DNA of 64,000 nt from NCBI GenBank assembly GCA_947501845.1, contig CANMXP010000019.1:1-64000 (forward strand), given 5' to 3'. The stretch's first letter is position 1; every line of letters begins with the position of its first letter. The notes beneath the pieces were generated by a model. The model was not told the origin of the DNA and did not search any database. It was given only the letters and a program-made list of their open reading frames with translations. The DNA comes from an uncultured Flavobacteriaceae bacterium (lineage in GTDB: Bacteria; Bacteroidota; Bacteroidia; Flavobacteriales; Flavobacteriaceae). Shown here piece after piece: positions 27,797 to 38,249 of this stretch. Both the position numbers and the translations under genes were made by a program.

Positions 27797-30700
27797 ATGA
27801 AAAAAATGAAAAACTCTTGGTGGAAAATATTAACGTTCTCGTTAATATTTCTGAGCCTTTGTTTGTCAAAAACACATGCGCAAAACGGCAATGTTAGAGG
27901 TCTGGTCAAGGACAACTTGGGGGTACCCTTGCCTGGTGTAACTGTACTTATAGAAGGAACAACAACAGGGGCAACAACTAACTTTGATGGAAAATTTGAT
28001 ATTAAAGCATCTACAGGCGATGTTTTGGTTTTTTCCTATATAGGTTTTAAGACTGTTAAAAAAACGATAGCTTCTACTTCTGAAGCATTGTCAATTATAT
28101 TACAAGAAGATACAGAAGAACTAGATGAAGTTGTTGTTGTTGGATATGGTACTTTAGAGAAAAAAGAGCTTACAGGATCTCAGGTTTCTTTAAAGTCTGA
28201 TGATATTAATAAAATACAAGCTGTTTCCTTTGAAGAAGCATTACAAGGTAAAGCAGCAGGTGTTTTAATTACAAGTACTCAGGGAGGACCTGGTGATGCA
28301 GCTTCCATTCAAATTAGGGGAGCTACATCTATTAATGCAAGTAGCGCTCCTTTATATGTTATAGATGGCGTTGAAATAGACGGTGATGCCGTTGGTACTA
28401 GTGGGGCAACAGAAACAGGATCAGTTGCTAGATCTAGTCCACTATCTTTAATAGACCCAAATAACATCGAATCTATTGATATCTTAAAAGATGCGAATGC
28501 AACATCTATTTATGGTTCTCGTGGTGCTAATGGTGTTGTAATTATTAAAACCAAAAGTGGAAAAGGAAAAGATGGTAAAATAACACTGGATTTAGATGTT
28601 TCTACTGGTGTTCAGACAATTGCTAATCAAATTGATATTTTGGGTCCTCAAGAATATGTCGATTTTATGAGAGATGCTTTTCCTTGGGATCCTACGCAAA
28701 CTACTACTCGTTTTTCACAGTTGGCTTTTAGAGATAATAATGGTGGCGATTTGCCTTTAAATGATATAACACCAGATGGTAATCCTCGTTTCCCTATTAG
28801 AGATTTTAGAGATGAGATTTTTAGATCAGCTATTATCAATAAATATAGTTTAGGCCTTAGATCGGGTAGTGATAATTCTTGGTTTAGCGGGAATATGAGT
28901 TATACGAACCAAGAAGGTATTGTAACAAACACAGATTATGAAAGAATCCAGGCATCTATAAATGTAGGAGGAAATGTTTCTTCGCGTCTACAAGTAGGTG
29001 TTCAGGCAAGTGGAGGTAGAAGTGATCGTTCTGGTATTATATCAGCGGCTCCAGATGCTGGAGGTAGAGGTGGTTTTGGTGTAATTACCAATTTGGCCTT
29101 AGCGCCACCTGTGCAAGGCCGTATTGATTCGGGAAGAAACGGTCTTGCTGGTAATAATATTGTAAGAGATGAAACGGGCTTTGTAACAGAGATTAATGGT
29201 AGATTTATTATAAATCCTGTGACCCAAGTAAATGAGACGGTAAGTAAAAGTAGTGAACTTTTTGGATTTATTTCTGCTTATCTCGAATATAAGTTAACTG
29301 ATGATCTGAAATTTAGAAGTTCTGTTTCATTTAACTCTTATACTAATACTGGGCAAGTGTATCTACCAAGTACATTTGGTTTTGGTCGAATACAACGAGG
29401 TATTGCGACGTTGAGTTCTTTTAGCACATCTAGGTTTCAAACTAATAATACATTAACATTTGATAAATTGCTCGCAGAAAAGCATAAATTCAATGTGGTA
29501 TTAGGGACTAGTTTATTGTCTAATGAAACTAGAACACAAGTAACCCGTGCTACAGAATTCCAAAGTGATTTGGTAAACCTTGATGATATCGGTTCTGGAA
29601 CGAATATAGATATAGATTCGGGAAGACAAGAAAATGGGCTTTTAGGTATTTTTGGACGTGTCAATTATTCATATGATGGTAGATATGTTTTAAATGTAAC
29701 TGCTAGGACAGATAAATCTTCTAGATTTTTCCCTGGTTCTACACAATGGGGCTTTTTCCCTTCTGTAGGTGTGACATGGAATGCAAGTGAAGAAGCATTC
29801 CTTAAAGATTCTGATTTTTTAAGCAATCTTAGGTTCAAAGCAAGTGTTGGGCAAACTGGTAACGATAAAATAGGTGTTTTTCAGTCGCAACTAGCATTTA
29901 ACAGTACAAGATTTATTGATTTTAGAAATGCAGGTAATACTTTAAATGCAGCTACAGTTAGAAATGGTTCTAGAAATAATGGTTTCTTCTTGTCTAGAGT
30001 ATCCAACCCAGATTTAACATGGGAGACTACCACTCAATATGATGTTGGTACAGAAATAGGGCTTTTTAAAAATAGAATAAACATAGCAGCAGATTGGTTT
30101 AATAAAGTTACCGATGATCTATTATTGGAAAGACCTATTGCGAGTCAAGCAGGTTTTCCTTTCGTTTTAGAAAATACAGGTAGAGTTGAAAATAGAGGGG
30201 TTGAGCTTGCTTTTAGAAGTGTTAATATAAACAAAGGAGACTTTACTTGGACGACAGATTTCAATATTAGTTTCGTAGAGAACGAAGTCATTTCTTTAGG
30301 AGGTGTTCAGGAGGAGTTTACTGTTACAGCATCAGCAGGTTCTAGTGTCTCTAACGACTTTATTGTAAGAGAAGGGTTTCCTATAGGTTCTATATATGGT
30401 TTTGTGAGTGATGGTACATATCAGTTTTCTGACTTTGAAGAATTTGACGGGCTTAGCAATGCTGAAGCAATTGAATTGTATAGAGTTAATCCGAATTCTG
30501 ATAGGTTAAGAGCATCTGGAGGTGATAGTAATGCTAGTGTCTTTACTTTAAAAGATGGTGTGGCAGCAACAGGTGCAGGTGGTAACAGACCTGGGCAACA
30601 AAAATTGGCTGATTTAAATGGTGATGGTGTCGTTGATACGGGTGACTTAACTATTATTGGTGACCCTAACCCAGATCATTTTGGTGGAATGACGAATTCA

Positions 30701-31177
30701 TTTAAATATAAGGCTTGGGATTTATCTGTTTCTTTAAACTGGAGATATGGTGGCGATATATATAACAAGAATAATTTTCCAGGTTTTAACGTTACTAACT
30801 TCGCCAATAAATATGGTGTAGCAAGAGATCGTTGGTCACCAAATAATCAAGATACCCGTGTTCATAGTCTTTATGGCCGTGTTTTAGAAACAGGTTTTGC
30901 CAATGTTTCTGATTTTATTGAAGATGGCTCATTTTTACGTTTGCAAAACATAAGTGTTGGATATAATTTTCCATCAGATGTAACCAAAAGATTAGGCCTT
31001 GCTCAATTACGTATGTATGGGGCAGCAGACAATGTTTATGTTTGGACCAACTATTCAGGGTATGATCCAGAAGTTAGTGTGGCTGGAGGGGCAAATTCAG
31101 CATTGACTCCTGCAGTCGATTTTGATGCCTACCCAAAGGCAATCACAGTTAGATTTGGAGTAAAAGCAACTTTTTAA
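27797..31177 (+). CDS. susC: SusC-type TonB-dependent receptor, PUL 2
   Basis: Outer-membrane importer of 1126 residues. The signal peptide ends at about residue 29 (HAQ). A carboxypeptidase-regulatory-like domain (about 31-115) is followed by VVVVGYG (about 113-119), a plug with LYVIDGVEIDGDAVG, and a beta-barrel ending in Phe. It is about 100 residues longer than the first SusC in the window. The extra length includes a calcium-loop-like stretch DLNGDGVVDTGDLTIIGD (about 940-958), common in SusC barrels. Two ATG codons lie close together at the start; the first is used here. It is followed after 11 bases by its susD. Substrate is probably uronate-rich, given the downstream catabolic genes. 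Confidence 0.95.
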   Translation: MKKMKNSWWKILTFSLIFLSLCLSKTHAQNGNVRGLVKDNLGVPLPGVTVLIEGTTTGATTNFDGKFDIKASTGDVLVFSYIGFKTVKKTIASTSEALSIILQEDTEELDEVVVVGYGTLEKKELTGSQVSLKSDDINKIQAVSFEEALQGKAAGVLITSTQGGPGDAASIQIRGATSINASSAPLYVIDGVEIDGDAVGTSGATETGSVARSSPLSLIDPNNIESIDILKDANATSIYGSRGANGVVIIKTKSGKGKDGKITLDLDVSTGVQTIANQIDILGPQEYVDFMRDAFPWDPTQTTTRFSQLAFRDNNGGDLPLNDITPDGNPRFPIRDFRDEIFRSAIINKYSLGLRSGSDNSWFSGNMSYTNQEGIVTNTDYERIQASINVGGNVSSRLQVGVQASGGRSDRSGIISAAPDAGGRGGFGVITNLALAPPVQGRIDSGRNGLAGNNIVRDETGFVTEINGRFIINPVTQVNETVSKSSELFGFISAYLEYKLTDDLKFRSSVSFNSYTNTGQVYLPSTFGFGRIQRGIATLSSFSTSRFQTNNTLTFDKLLAEKHKFNVVLGTSLLSNETRTQVTRATEFQSDLVNLDDIGSGTNIDIDSGRQENGLLGIFGRVNYSYDGRYVLNVTARTDKSSRFFPGSTQWGFFPSVGVTWNASEEAFLKDSDFLSNLRFKASVGQTGNDKIGVFQSQLAFNSTRFIDFRNAGNTLNAATVRNGSRNNGFFLSRVSNPDLTWETTTQYDVGTEIGLFKNRINIAADWFNKVTDDLLLERPIASQAGFPFVLENTGRVENRGVELAFRSVNINKGDFTWTTDFNISFVENEVISLGGVQEEFTVTASAGSSVSNDFIVREGFPIGSIYGFVSDGTYQFSDFEEFDGLSNAEAIELYRVNPNSDRLRASGGDSNASVFTLKDGVAATGAGGNRPGQQKLADLNGDGVVDTGDLTIIGDPNPDHFGGMTNSFKYKAWDLSVSLNWRYGGDIYNKNNFPGFNVTNFANKYGVARDRWSPNNQDTRVHSLYGRVLETGFANVSDFIEDGSFLRLQNISVGYNFPSDVTKRLGLAQLRMYGAADNVYVWTNYSGYDPEVSVAGGANSALTPAVDFDAYPKAITVRFGVKATF

Positions 31178-31188
31178 AAAAAAAAATT

Positions 31189-33114
31189 ATGAAAATATTA
31201 AATAGACCTTTATTATTTTTAATGCTACTTGGTTTAAGTTTTGTCATTACAAATTGTGAAAGGGAAACTACTGAAAATAATACGACCACAGCTTCTTTTA
31301 ATAGTTTTGAAGAACTGGTTCAAGGCCGTTTGTCAAGTATTTATGCGACATTACGTTCCAATGCGGTTTACAGACAAGGAGGTATTTTAGGAACTTGGAG
31401 TGATGTTGGGATAGACACACATAGTGGAACGCTTTTCCCAGTTGAATATAATCCTTTATATGCTTACACATATAGTTCAGGTTCCTTGCTTATAGGCCAG
31501 ACTTGGACAGAATATTATATTGCTATAAAACAAATTAATACTTTTTTAGGGCAGATAAGAACTTTTGAAGGCTCTTCAACAGAAGCAGAAAGAAACCCAG
31601 TAATAGCAGAAGCTAGATTTTTAAGAGCGCTCTTTTATTTCGATTTAGTTAAAATATGGGGAAATGTACCATTGGCTGTTGATGAAGGTATTACGTTAGA
31701 TGTTGTTAGACAAGATGCGAGTTTGCCAAATTCGCCTGCTGACGAAGTTTATTTACAAATTATTGAAGACCTTGAATTTGCCAAAGCGAATGGACCATCA
31801 AGAGTGGGTTCAAATCCAGATGTTGCATCAAGAGAGGCGGCTCAGGCACTTCTAGGTAAAGTATACTTACAAATGACAACCACAAAGGAATTTGGTGGTG
31901 TAGAAGGTGGTATTGATGCCAGTGGAAACCCTGTAAGTGTTACTGAACGTTTTACCCAGGCTGAAAGAGAGTTGCGTGAAGTTATTACATCTGGTGCTTT
32001 TGCTTTAGAACCAAATTATTCAGATATCTTTTCAAACGAAGGCAATAATGAAGTTATATTCTCTGTTGGCTACAATGGTCCTAATAATCAGGTTGGTGGT
32101 GATTTTGGAGATTTCTTAGGTGAAGGAAACATTAGAGACGGAGGTTCTTTTGCAGCTTACAGAGCAAATGTAGATTTTGCATTGGAGTTTTTACGACCAG
32201 ACGGTATCGTAGATCCAGACGGAGACTGGTCGACCATATCACCTACGAATCTTTTACCTGCTGGTAACCCAGATTTTATTAATGTTGGTAACCAAAATTT
32301 TAGAAATGAGGTGTTATTACTAGGTGCAGATCATTTTGTTGGTGACGAACGTTGGTCTCATAATATCGCAAGGTTTAATCCTGCAGATTTGGCTTTGATA
32401 CTTAGAGGTGATAGAGAAGATACGGAATTGAACAGGTTTAACCTAAATCTTAATTGGACAAGATGGAGTCCGTACAAGTATATTAAGCCGATACCAAATC
32501 CGAACAGCCCAGGTGATGGCACGATAGATTTTCCATATTTGCGTTATGCAGATGTATTGCTTATGGAAGCAGAAGCACTAAATGCTTTAGGAAGAACGAA
32601 TGATGCAAAGGATTATGTAAATATGGTTATAGCAAGATCTATTAAGCCGCAAATTCTTACTAGTATCCCAGAATTTGTTGATCCAAATGCCAGTCCTCAG
32701 GTTCCAGTAAATTATGTTATTCCAACGCAAACAGCGCCTGGTACACCAGCAAGCATTCTTAACGCCGCTATAAATAACAACTTGGAGAGTACCGACCCAG
32801 ATGACTATTTGTTGCCAGATGGTTTATCTCAAGATGAAATGTTGGATGCCATAGTATTAGAGAGAAATAAAGAATTATGTTTTGAAGGTAAGCGTAAGGA
32901 TGATTTAATTAGAACAGGGAGGTTGGATGATATGATCGATGCCTTGCATGTTAACTCTATGAATGCAGGTACAGGAAATCAAATTCCGATAAAACAGGCA
33001 TTTGATTTGGCAAAGCATACGCATTGGCCGATACCGCAAGAAGAAATCATATTGAATCCTAATTTACAACAGAATTGCCAATACGGAAGCTCTCCTGCTG
33101 GCTGTTTCGAATAA
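31189..33114 (+). CDS. susD: SusD/RagB-family lipoprotein, PUL 2
   Basis: Surface lipoprotein of 641 residues with lipid-attachment Cys23 (VITNC). Family signatures are clear: EARFLRALFYFDLVKIWGNVPLAV (about residues 140-163), YLRYADVLLMEAEALNALG, and ELCFEGKRKDDLIRTGRL with a C-terminal HWPIPQEEIILNPNLQQN. It is longer than most SusD proteins (480-600), mainly through loops between the TPR-like parts. It should bind polysaccharide at the cell surface together with the SusC 11 bases upstream. The third gene of the operon follows after 12 bases. Confidence 0.95.
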   Translation: MKILNRPLLFLMLLGLSFVITNCERETTENNTTTASFNSFEELVQGRLSSIYATLRSNAVYRQGGILGTWSDVGIDTHSGTLFPVEYNPLYAYTYSSGSLLIGQTWTEYYIAIKQINTFLGQIRTFEGSSTEAERNPVIAEARFLRALFYFDLVKIWGNVPLAVDEGITLDVVRQDASLPNSPADEVYLQIIEDLEFAKANGPSRVGSNPDVASREAAQALLGKVYLQMTTTKEFGGVEGGIDASGNPVSVTERFTQAERELREVITSGAFALEPNYSDIFSNEGNNEVIFSVGYNGPNNQVGGDFGDFLGEGNIRDGGSFAAYRANVDFALEFLRPDGIVDPDGDWSTISPTNLLPAGNPDFINVGNQNFRNEVLLLGADHFVGDERWSHNIARFNPADLALILRGDREDTELNRFNLNLNWTRWSPYKYIKPIPNPNSPGDGTIDFPYLRYADVLLMEAEALNALGRTNDAKDYVNMVIARSIKPQILTSIPEFVDPNASPQVPVNYVIPTQTAPGTPASILNAAINNNLESTDPDDYLLPDGLSQDEMLDAIVLERNKELCFEGKRKDDLIRTGRLDDMIDALHVNSMNAGTGNQIPIKQAFDLAKHTHWPIPQEEIILNPNLQQNCQYGSSPAGCFE

Positions 33115-33126
33115 AAACATATTATT

Positions 33127-34788
33127 ATGAAAAAAAGTTTAATTTATATAAAAAGTTTAGTTGCACTGGCTGTACTTATGCTTAGTTGTGACGAGACATT
33201 AGATAGGAGTTTGACACCAGCAGATCAAATTTCAGCAATTGTTGTTGAGCTTCAAGATGAACAAAGTGTCAATCCAAATGATAATTCAGGTTTGGCATCT
33301 GCTTATTCAACATTTGTAGGGAATACAGTGACATTATCATCAAGCACACCCGATGAGAATGTTGCGGAGAGAATTTGGAGTATTCCTCAGCTTCTTTCAG
33401 CATCTTCACTAGATTTTGAAGACATAGTCGATATGGGACCGGTTACCACAAGTTTTAGTAGAGCTAATAATACAACGAATCTTGGAGAGCAAACAGGTAT
33501 TCCAATTGTATTAACAGAAACCCTTACCAATGGAGATATTAATAGGTACGAAACTCAAATTCAGGTACGGGAGCAAGTCACTGCAGGTATCATAGCGCCA
33601 AGTGTAGCGACCATAAATGTACCAACCACTATTCAAGCATTAAGTGCTGCGGAAATGGGACTGACTTCTACCGATTTAAATGGAGAAGGACAAGTCGTTT
33701 TAGAGTGGGATTTTGGAGCTGGTTTTATTGAAACTCCTGCGGGGCCAGTTAGCACAGTCATTAGTTCTAATGTAAATCAGAGTTTCAATGTAATTTTTGA
33801 TACTCCAACAGATATTAATGGAGAGCAGATTACACTAACCCTTACAAGAAACTATCCTTTACAATCTACCAGCGTCTCACAAAGGTCGGTTATAGTTGTA
33901 TCAGGTCTAACACCTAATAGAGGACCAGGTAAAGATGCTATTAAGTTATCTGCAGATGGCAATAGGATTGTTGTAGGTTATGAAGAGCCTATAGGGGATA
34001 TTTCTGTAATTAGTGCAGCCGATTTTGAGATTTCGATAGAAACTGATGAAATTACAGATGCTCCTTCAAGAAATATTTTTGATAATATTAGTGTTTCTAG
34101 TATTGCAATTGATGCTGGCAACCCTAATAATTTGATATTAACACTATCTTCAGCGGTACCGTCAATATTAATGGATAATGTTAGTTTGTCTTTTATTTCA
34201 ACATTGTTAACGAGTCAATCCGGAGAAGAAATTTCACTTTTCTTAAATTCAACGGTTTTCCAAACAGGAGAAAACTTACTTGGGACTGCAGCATATTTTG
34301 AGGATCAAAGTACTTGGTCAAGTGGAGGCTTCTTTTTTCCAAATCCAGTAGATACTCCTGAGTTGGAATTTAGTACCGAAGTGAGCTTTGATGGTACAAC
34401 AAGTATGTTGTTTAACTCTATGGGAGCGCTTCTTAGTGGCTTCCCAAATAATTTTGGTATTGGAGCAAATGTTGTTCATAATGGTTTTGGTACACTTCCT
34501 ACCACTTCGTTACCAGGAGAGTATGTGCAGTCTTTTTGGATATATGTAGAGAGTGCTGCACCTAATACTTTTGTGACGTTTTTCCTGTTGGATTTTGCAG
34601 AGTTTAATACAGGAGCACAAGCAGATGTCCTTCCTACGGGAGAATGGGTGAAAATAAGCGGTACAAGAAATATTGCTGCTGGGGGTGATTTACGAGCCCT
34701 TGTTAGAGTTGTAAATGGAGCTATTACGGGTAATGGTAAAATCTTTATAGATCAGGTAGAACTCAGAGCCGTAGATGACGGAAGATGA
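33127..34788 (+). CDS. surface glycan-binding-like lipoprotein (SusE/F position)
   Basis: The 553-residue protein has a lipoprotein signal ending at Cys21 (VLMLSC). The middle contains Ig/PKD-like beta-rich segments (for example about 165-270), and the C-terminal 160 residues form a putative carbohydrate-binding jelly roll (FFPNPVDTPELEFSTEVSFDG and KIFIDQVELRA at the end). No catalytic motif is seen. Its place immediately after susD on the same transcript is that of SusE/SusF or other surface glycan-binding proteins. A strong terminator follows, so it closes the operon. Function is inferred from position and architecture. Confidence 0.75.
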   Translation: MKKSLIYIKSLVALAVLMLSCDETLDRSLTPADQISAIVVELQDEQSVNPNDNSGLASAYSTFVGNTVTLSSSTPDENVAERIWSIPQLLSASSLDFEDIVDMGPVTTSFSRANNTTNLGEQTGIPIVLTETLTNGDINRYETQIQVREQVTAGIIAPSVATINVPTTIQALSAAEMGLTSTDLNGEGQVVLEWDFGAGFIETPAGPVSTVISSNVNQSFNVIFDTPTDINGEQITLTLTRNYPLQSTSVSQRSVIVVSGLTPNRGPGKDAIKLSADGNRIVVGYEEPIGDISVISAADFEISIETDEITDAPSRNIFDNISVSSIAIDAGNPNNLILTLSSAVPSILMDNVSLSFISTLLTSQSGEEISLFLNSTVFQTGENLLGTAAYFEDQSTWSSGGFFFPNPVDTPELEFSTEVSFDGTTSMLFNSMGALLSGFPNNFGIGANVVHNGFGTLPTTSLPGEYVQSFWIYVESAAPNTFVTFFLLDFAEFNTGAQADVLPTGEWVKISGTRNIAAGGDLRALVRVVNGAITGNGKIFIDQVELRAVDDGR

Positions 34789-34815
34789 TTATAATTGAGG
34801 GGATGATTAAAAAAG

Positions 34816-34842
34816 GAGCTGTCAAGAGACAGCTCTTTTTTT
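34816..34842 (+). terminator. rho-independent terminator of susCD operon 2
   Basis: GAGCTGTC (34816-34823) pairs perfectly with GACAGCTC (34828-34835) around AAGA, followed by eight T. It lies 28 bases after the third gene of the operon. Confidence 0.9.
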
Positions 34843-34953
34843 TGAAATAGTATTTATAGGCGTTTGTTTGTAACGCCATGTAAACCATTTTAAAAAATCT
34901 GTTAATTTCTATAATAGGTTTATATAAAAGAGCTACTATGGTACTAATAGAAG

Positions 34954-35991
34954 TTATAAATACTTAATATTTTCTTTTGTAAGTAATTTGATGGGTAAAT
35001 AACTGTTTTTTTGAGGAACAACATCATTTAAAATAAAATTAAATAGTGCTTTTGTACCTTCATAGCCTTGTATAAAGGGATGCTGATCTATTAGAAAATC
35101 AATGGTTTCATTTTCAATGAAAGTAGCATTTTCCTCACTTAAATCGTAGCCAATCAATTTTAGATGTTTTAATTTGTGCTTTTCTATGTAATTGGCAATA
35201 ATGGTCACTTTACTCGAGGGGACAAATAAACCTTTAATTTTGTGATTGATTAGTTGCTTGGAAATAAAACGATCAACAGATGTTGGATCTTTAAAGTTTG
35301 GTAGTATAATTTCATCCATTTTTATAGATGCGTTATGAGCCTTGAAATAAGATTTAAAGCCAGAAACCCGGTTTTCAATAGAAGAATGGTGATTGCTATC
35401 CTTCCTAACCTTTACTATAAGAATATCACCTTCATCATTTAAAAGTAAAGACATAAGTTTCGCAGCGAGTGTTCCACTATCAAAAGAGTGTTCGCCTATA
35501 TAAGAAATGTTGTTTGCATTTTGCACTTCAACATTTATAAAGATATAAGGAATCTTTCTTTGATCCAGTTGTATAAGCCTTTCTTGGGTTTCATTTAGAA
35601 ACATAGGGACTATTAATGCGGCGTCAAAAGAATTTTCCAATAACCTATCAAATGCTTTCTTAAAAGAATTAGAATCTAACGGGTCATAGTAAAAATAGTT
35701 TACCGAGGTTCGATGAATCTCAATTTCTTCAGAAGCTTTTTCAATACCTTTTTTAGGGAGAAACCAAAAATCAGATTTAGACTCAATAGTAGGAAATAAA
35801 ACTGCTATATCGTATTTTTTATTTAAAGCAAGTGTACTGGCTGTTTTATTTATTTGAAAGTTATGTTCTTTTATTATTTTTTCAATACGGGCTTTTGTCT
35901 TTTTAGAAACACCAGGTCTATTATGAATAACACGATCTATAGTTCCAATAGAAACTTCTGCTAAAGCAGCAATGTCTTTGATTGTTTTCAA
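34954..35991 (-). CDS. LacI family transcriptional regulator
   Basis: The 345-residue regulator has an N-terminal LacI HTH (about 1-55; TIKDIAALAEVSIGTIDRVIHNRPGVS) and a periplasmic-binding-protein-like effector domain (about 60-345; DIAVLFPTIESKSDFW, GTLAAKLMSLLL). It is transcribed away from the uronate operon, with 245 bases between them. That gap holds a palindrome typical of LacI-family operators overlapping the operon's -7 element, so it is probably the local repressor of uronate genes and responds to a uronate or a pathway intermediate. Closest named relatives cannot be determined here. Confidence 0.9.
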   Translation of the reverse strand: MKTIKDIAALAEVSIGTIDRVIHNRPGVSKKTKARIEKIIKEHNFQINKTASTLALNKKYDIAVLFPTIESKSDFWFLPKKGIEKASEEIEIHRTSVNYFYYDPLDSNSFKKAFDRLLENSFDAALIVPMFLNETQERLIQLDQRKIPYIFINVEVQNANNISYIGEHSFDSGTLAAKLMSLLLNDEGDILIVKVRKDSNHHSSIENRVSGFKSYFKAHNASIKMDEIILPNFKDPTSVDRFISKQLINHKIKGLFVPSSKVTIIANYIEKHKLKHLKLIGYDLSEENATFIENETIDFLIDQHPFIQGYEGTKALFNFILNDVVPQKNSYLPIKLLTKENIKYL

Positions 35992-36143
35992 TTTGTGATT
36001 TTAGATAAACGCCTCTTTATAGTATAGTAATTTACTCCTCATTCTAAGCTTGTAAAAAGCAATAAAAAACGAAAATATAAAATACTAAGCTATTTTGCTT
36101 TAATATTTTCGTTGTTTTTACAAATGAAATCAAATAAAACAAT

Positions 36144-36161
36144 TAAATTTGCGTGTACGCA
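36144..36161 (+). promoter_or_regulatory. -7 element with overlapping LacI-type operator candidate
   Basis: TAAATTTG (36144-36151) fits TAnnTTTG. TGCGT-GT-ACGCA (36150-36161) is an inverted repeat with five-base arms that starts inside the -7 element and would cover the start of transcription. The position suits repression by the divergent LacI-type regulator. Confidence 0.5.
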
Positions 36162-36236
36162 CACGTTTTGTGAAAATATAATTATTGTTAAACAAAAGTT
36201 AGGTGATTATATCATATCGAGAACTTAAAAAACAAG

Positions 36237-37052
36237 ATGAACTTATTTAATATAAAAAGTAAAGTAGTACTCGTAACTGGAGGTTGCGGAGTATTAGGTG
36301 GAGGTATTGCCGAGTATTTATTAGAGGAAGGTGCCACTGTAGTTTTATTGCATTACAAAGAAGCACCATTAGCAGAAGCAGTCACAAAATTAAAAAGCAT
36401 TAGCGAGCATGTAGATGGTTTTTTCTGTAATGTAACAGAAGAAGAAAGTTTGCAAAAGGTTTCGGATGCCATTGTTGAAAAATACGGGCGCATAGATGTT
36501 TTAATAAATGCGGCAGGAGGTAATATGCCAGGTGCTACAATAGGTCCAACACAAACAGTTTTTGATGTAAACATGGAGCACTTTAAAAAAGTTGTGGACC
36601 TGAACCTGTTTGGAAGCATTTTACCATCCATTGTCTTTGGAAAAGAAATGGCAAAAAATAAAAAAGGTGTTATTTTAAATGTGTCTTCTATGGCCGCAGA
36701 AAGAGCTATTACTAGGGTTGTAGGCTATTCTGCTTCAAAAGCGGCTATTGATAATTTTACAAAATGGCTGTCTGTTGAGCTAGCTTTAAAATATGGTGAC
36801 GGATTGCGGGTGAATGCCATAGCTCCAGGGTTCTTTATAGGGAATCAAAACCGAGATTTATTAATAGATAAAACCACAGGAGCTTATACAGATAGAGGCA
36901 ACACCATTATACAAAATACACCAATGAAAAGATTTGGTAATGCAGACGAATTGAATGGAGCTGTACATTATTTATGTTCTGAAGCTTCAAAATTTGTAAC
37001 AGGAATAGTTGTTCCTATCGATGGTGGATTTAGTGCTTTTAGTGGTGTTTAA
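36237..37052 (+). CDS. SDR oxidoreductase, probable D-mannonate/fructuronate reductase
   Basis: The 271-residue short-chain dehydrogenase has the cofactor motif TGGCGVLG (14-21), NAAG (91-94) and the catalytic set Ser150/151, Tyr164 and Lys168 (YSASK). Directly before uxuA and uxaC, it most likely interconverts D-fructuronate and D-mannonate with NAD(P)H, the step done by UxuB in E. coli, which belongs to a different family. Gene order isomerase-reductase-dehydratase in one operon supports this. It is first in the operon, 18 bases ahead of uxuA. An alternative is a 2-keto-gluconate-type reductase; SDR specificity cannot be read directly. Confidence 0.85.
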   Translation: MNLFNIKSKVVLVTGGCGVLGGGIAEYLLEEGATVVLLHYKEAPLAEAVTKLKSISEHVDGFFCNVTEEESLQKVSDAIVEKYGRIDVLINAAGGNMPGATIGPTQTVFDVNMEHFKKVVDLNLFGSILPSIVFGKEMAKNKKGVILNVSSMAAERAITRVVGYSASKAAIDNFTKWLSVELALKYGDGLRVNAIAPGFFIGNQNRDLLIDKTTGAYTDRGNTIIQNTPMKRFGNADELNGAVHYLCSEASKFVTGIVVPIDGGFSAFSGV

Positions 37053-37070
37053 TAGTTAAGAAGAAAGAAC

Positions 37071-38249
37071 ATGAAACAAACATGGCGTTGGTATGGACCT
37101 GATGATCCCGTGAAATTATCAGATATTAAACAGGCAGGAGCAACAGGAATAGTTTCAGCATTGCATCAAGTCCCGAATGGAACTGTTTGGACGGTTGAAG
37201 CCATTAAAGAAAGGAAACAAATTATAGAAGCAGCTGGTTTAGAATGGACTGTTGTAGAAAGTATTCCAGTACACGAGAATATTAAAACCCGATCTGGGGA
37301 TTTTAATACATACATAGATAATTATAAAAAAAGCATAGAAAATTTAGCAGCCTGTGGTATTAATATTGTTTGCTATAATTTTATGCCAGTTTTAGACTGG
37401 ACGAGAACGTCTTTGGCGTATGAAGTGACCGATGGTTCTAAAGCTTTGCGTTTTGATGTGGTAGCCTTTGCTGCTTTCGAATTATACTTATTAAAGAGAC
37501 CAGGGGCGGAAGCAGCGTATTCTGATGTAGAAAAGGCCGAAGCAAAAAGTTATGTAGACGCTTTGTCTGAAGCCGATAAGAAAACATTGATAAATAATAT
37601 TATTGCAGGTTTACCAGGAGCAGAAGAAGGATATACTTTGGAACAATTTCAAGTAATTTTAGATACATATACCAATATTGATGCTCAGAAATTAAAAGAA
37701 AACCTGGTAGCATTTTTAAAGGAGGTTATACCAGTAGCAGCCCAGAATAATGTATTGATGTGCATCCATCCAGACGATCCACCCTATGCTATTTTAGGAT
37801 TGCCAAGAGTGGTAAGTACCGAAGCGGATTATGCATACTTGTTTGAGCAAGTTCCTCATGTTTCTAATGGAATGACGTTTTGTACGGGGTCTTTAGGTGT
37901 AAGAGCAGATAATAATTTGGTGCAAATATTTAAGCGTTTTGCAGATAGAGTACATTTTTTGCATTTAAGAAGCACCAAAAGAGATGCAAAAGGAAACTTT
38001 TACGAAGCCAATCATTTAGAAGGCGATGTAGATATGTTTAGCATAGTAAAAGAAGTTGTAGCAGAAGAAGCAAAAAGAAAAATAGCAGGGAGAACAGATA
38101 CAATTATTCCTATGCGTCCAGATCATGGACATCAGATGTTGGACGATTTACATAAAAAAACCAATCCAGGATATTCAGGGATTGGCCGATTACGCGGGTT
38201 GGCTGAATTGAGAGGTCTGGAATTAGGAATTACTAAAAGTTTAAGATAA
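37071..38249 (+). CDS. uxuA: mannonate dehydratase
   Basis: The 392-residue enzyme converts D-mannonate to 2-keto-3-deoxy-D-gluconate. The N-terminal [32 protein letters not shown] and later EHIKTRSGD-like (ENIKTRSGD), [21 protein letters not shown] and RPDHGHQ segments are hallmarks of UxuA, with the conserved His/Asp/Cys positions that bind the metal ion. Length is normal. Its stop codon overlaps the start of uxaC by one base, so the two are translationally coupled. It acts in the cytoplasm; the product would feed KDG kinase and aldolase encoded elsewhere. Confidence 0.96.
   Translation: MKQTWRWYGPDDPVKLSDIKQAGATGIVSALHQVPNGTVWTVEAIKERKQIIEAAGLEWTVVESIPVHENIKTRSGDFNTYIDNYKKSIENLAACGINIVCYNFMPVLDWTRTSLAYEVTDGSKALRFDVVAFAAFELYLLKRPGAEAAYSDVEKAEAKSYVDALSEADKKTLINNIIAGLPGAEEGYTLEQFQVILDTYTNIDAQKLKENLVAFLKEVIPVAAQNNVLMCIHPDDPPYAILGLPRVVSTEADYAYLFEQVPHVSNGMTFCTGSLGVRADNNLVQIFKRFADRVHFLHLRSTKRDAKGNFYEANHLEGDVDMFSIVKEVVAEEAKRKIAGRTDTIIPMRPDHGHQMLDDLHKKTNPGYSGIGRLRGLAELRGLELGITKSLR

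Noticed and set aside
36353-36631. Antisense 92-codon frame in the SDR gene
   Set aside because: The plus strand encodes a complete SDR with all catalytic residues; the antisense frame has no recognisable content.
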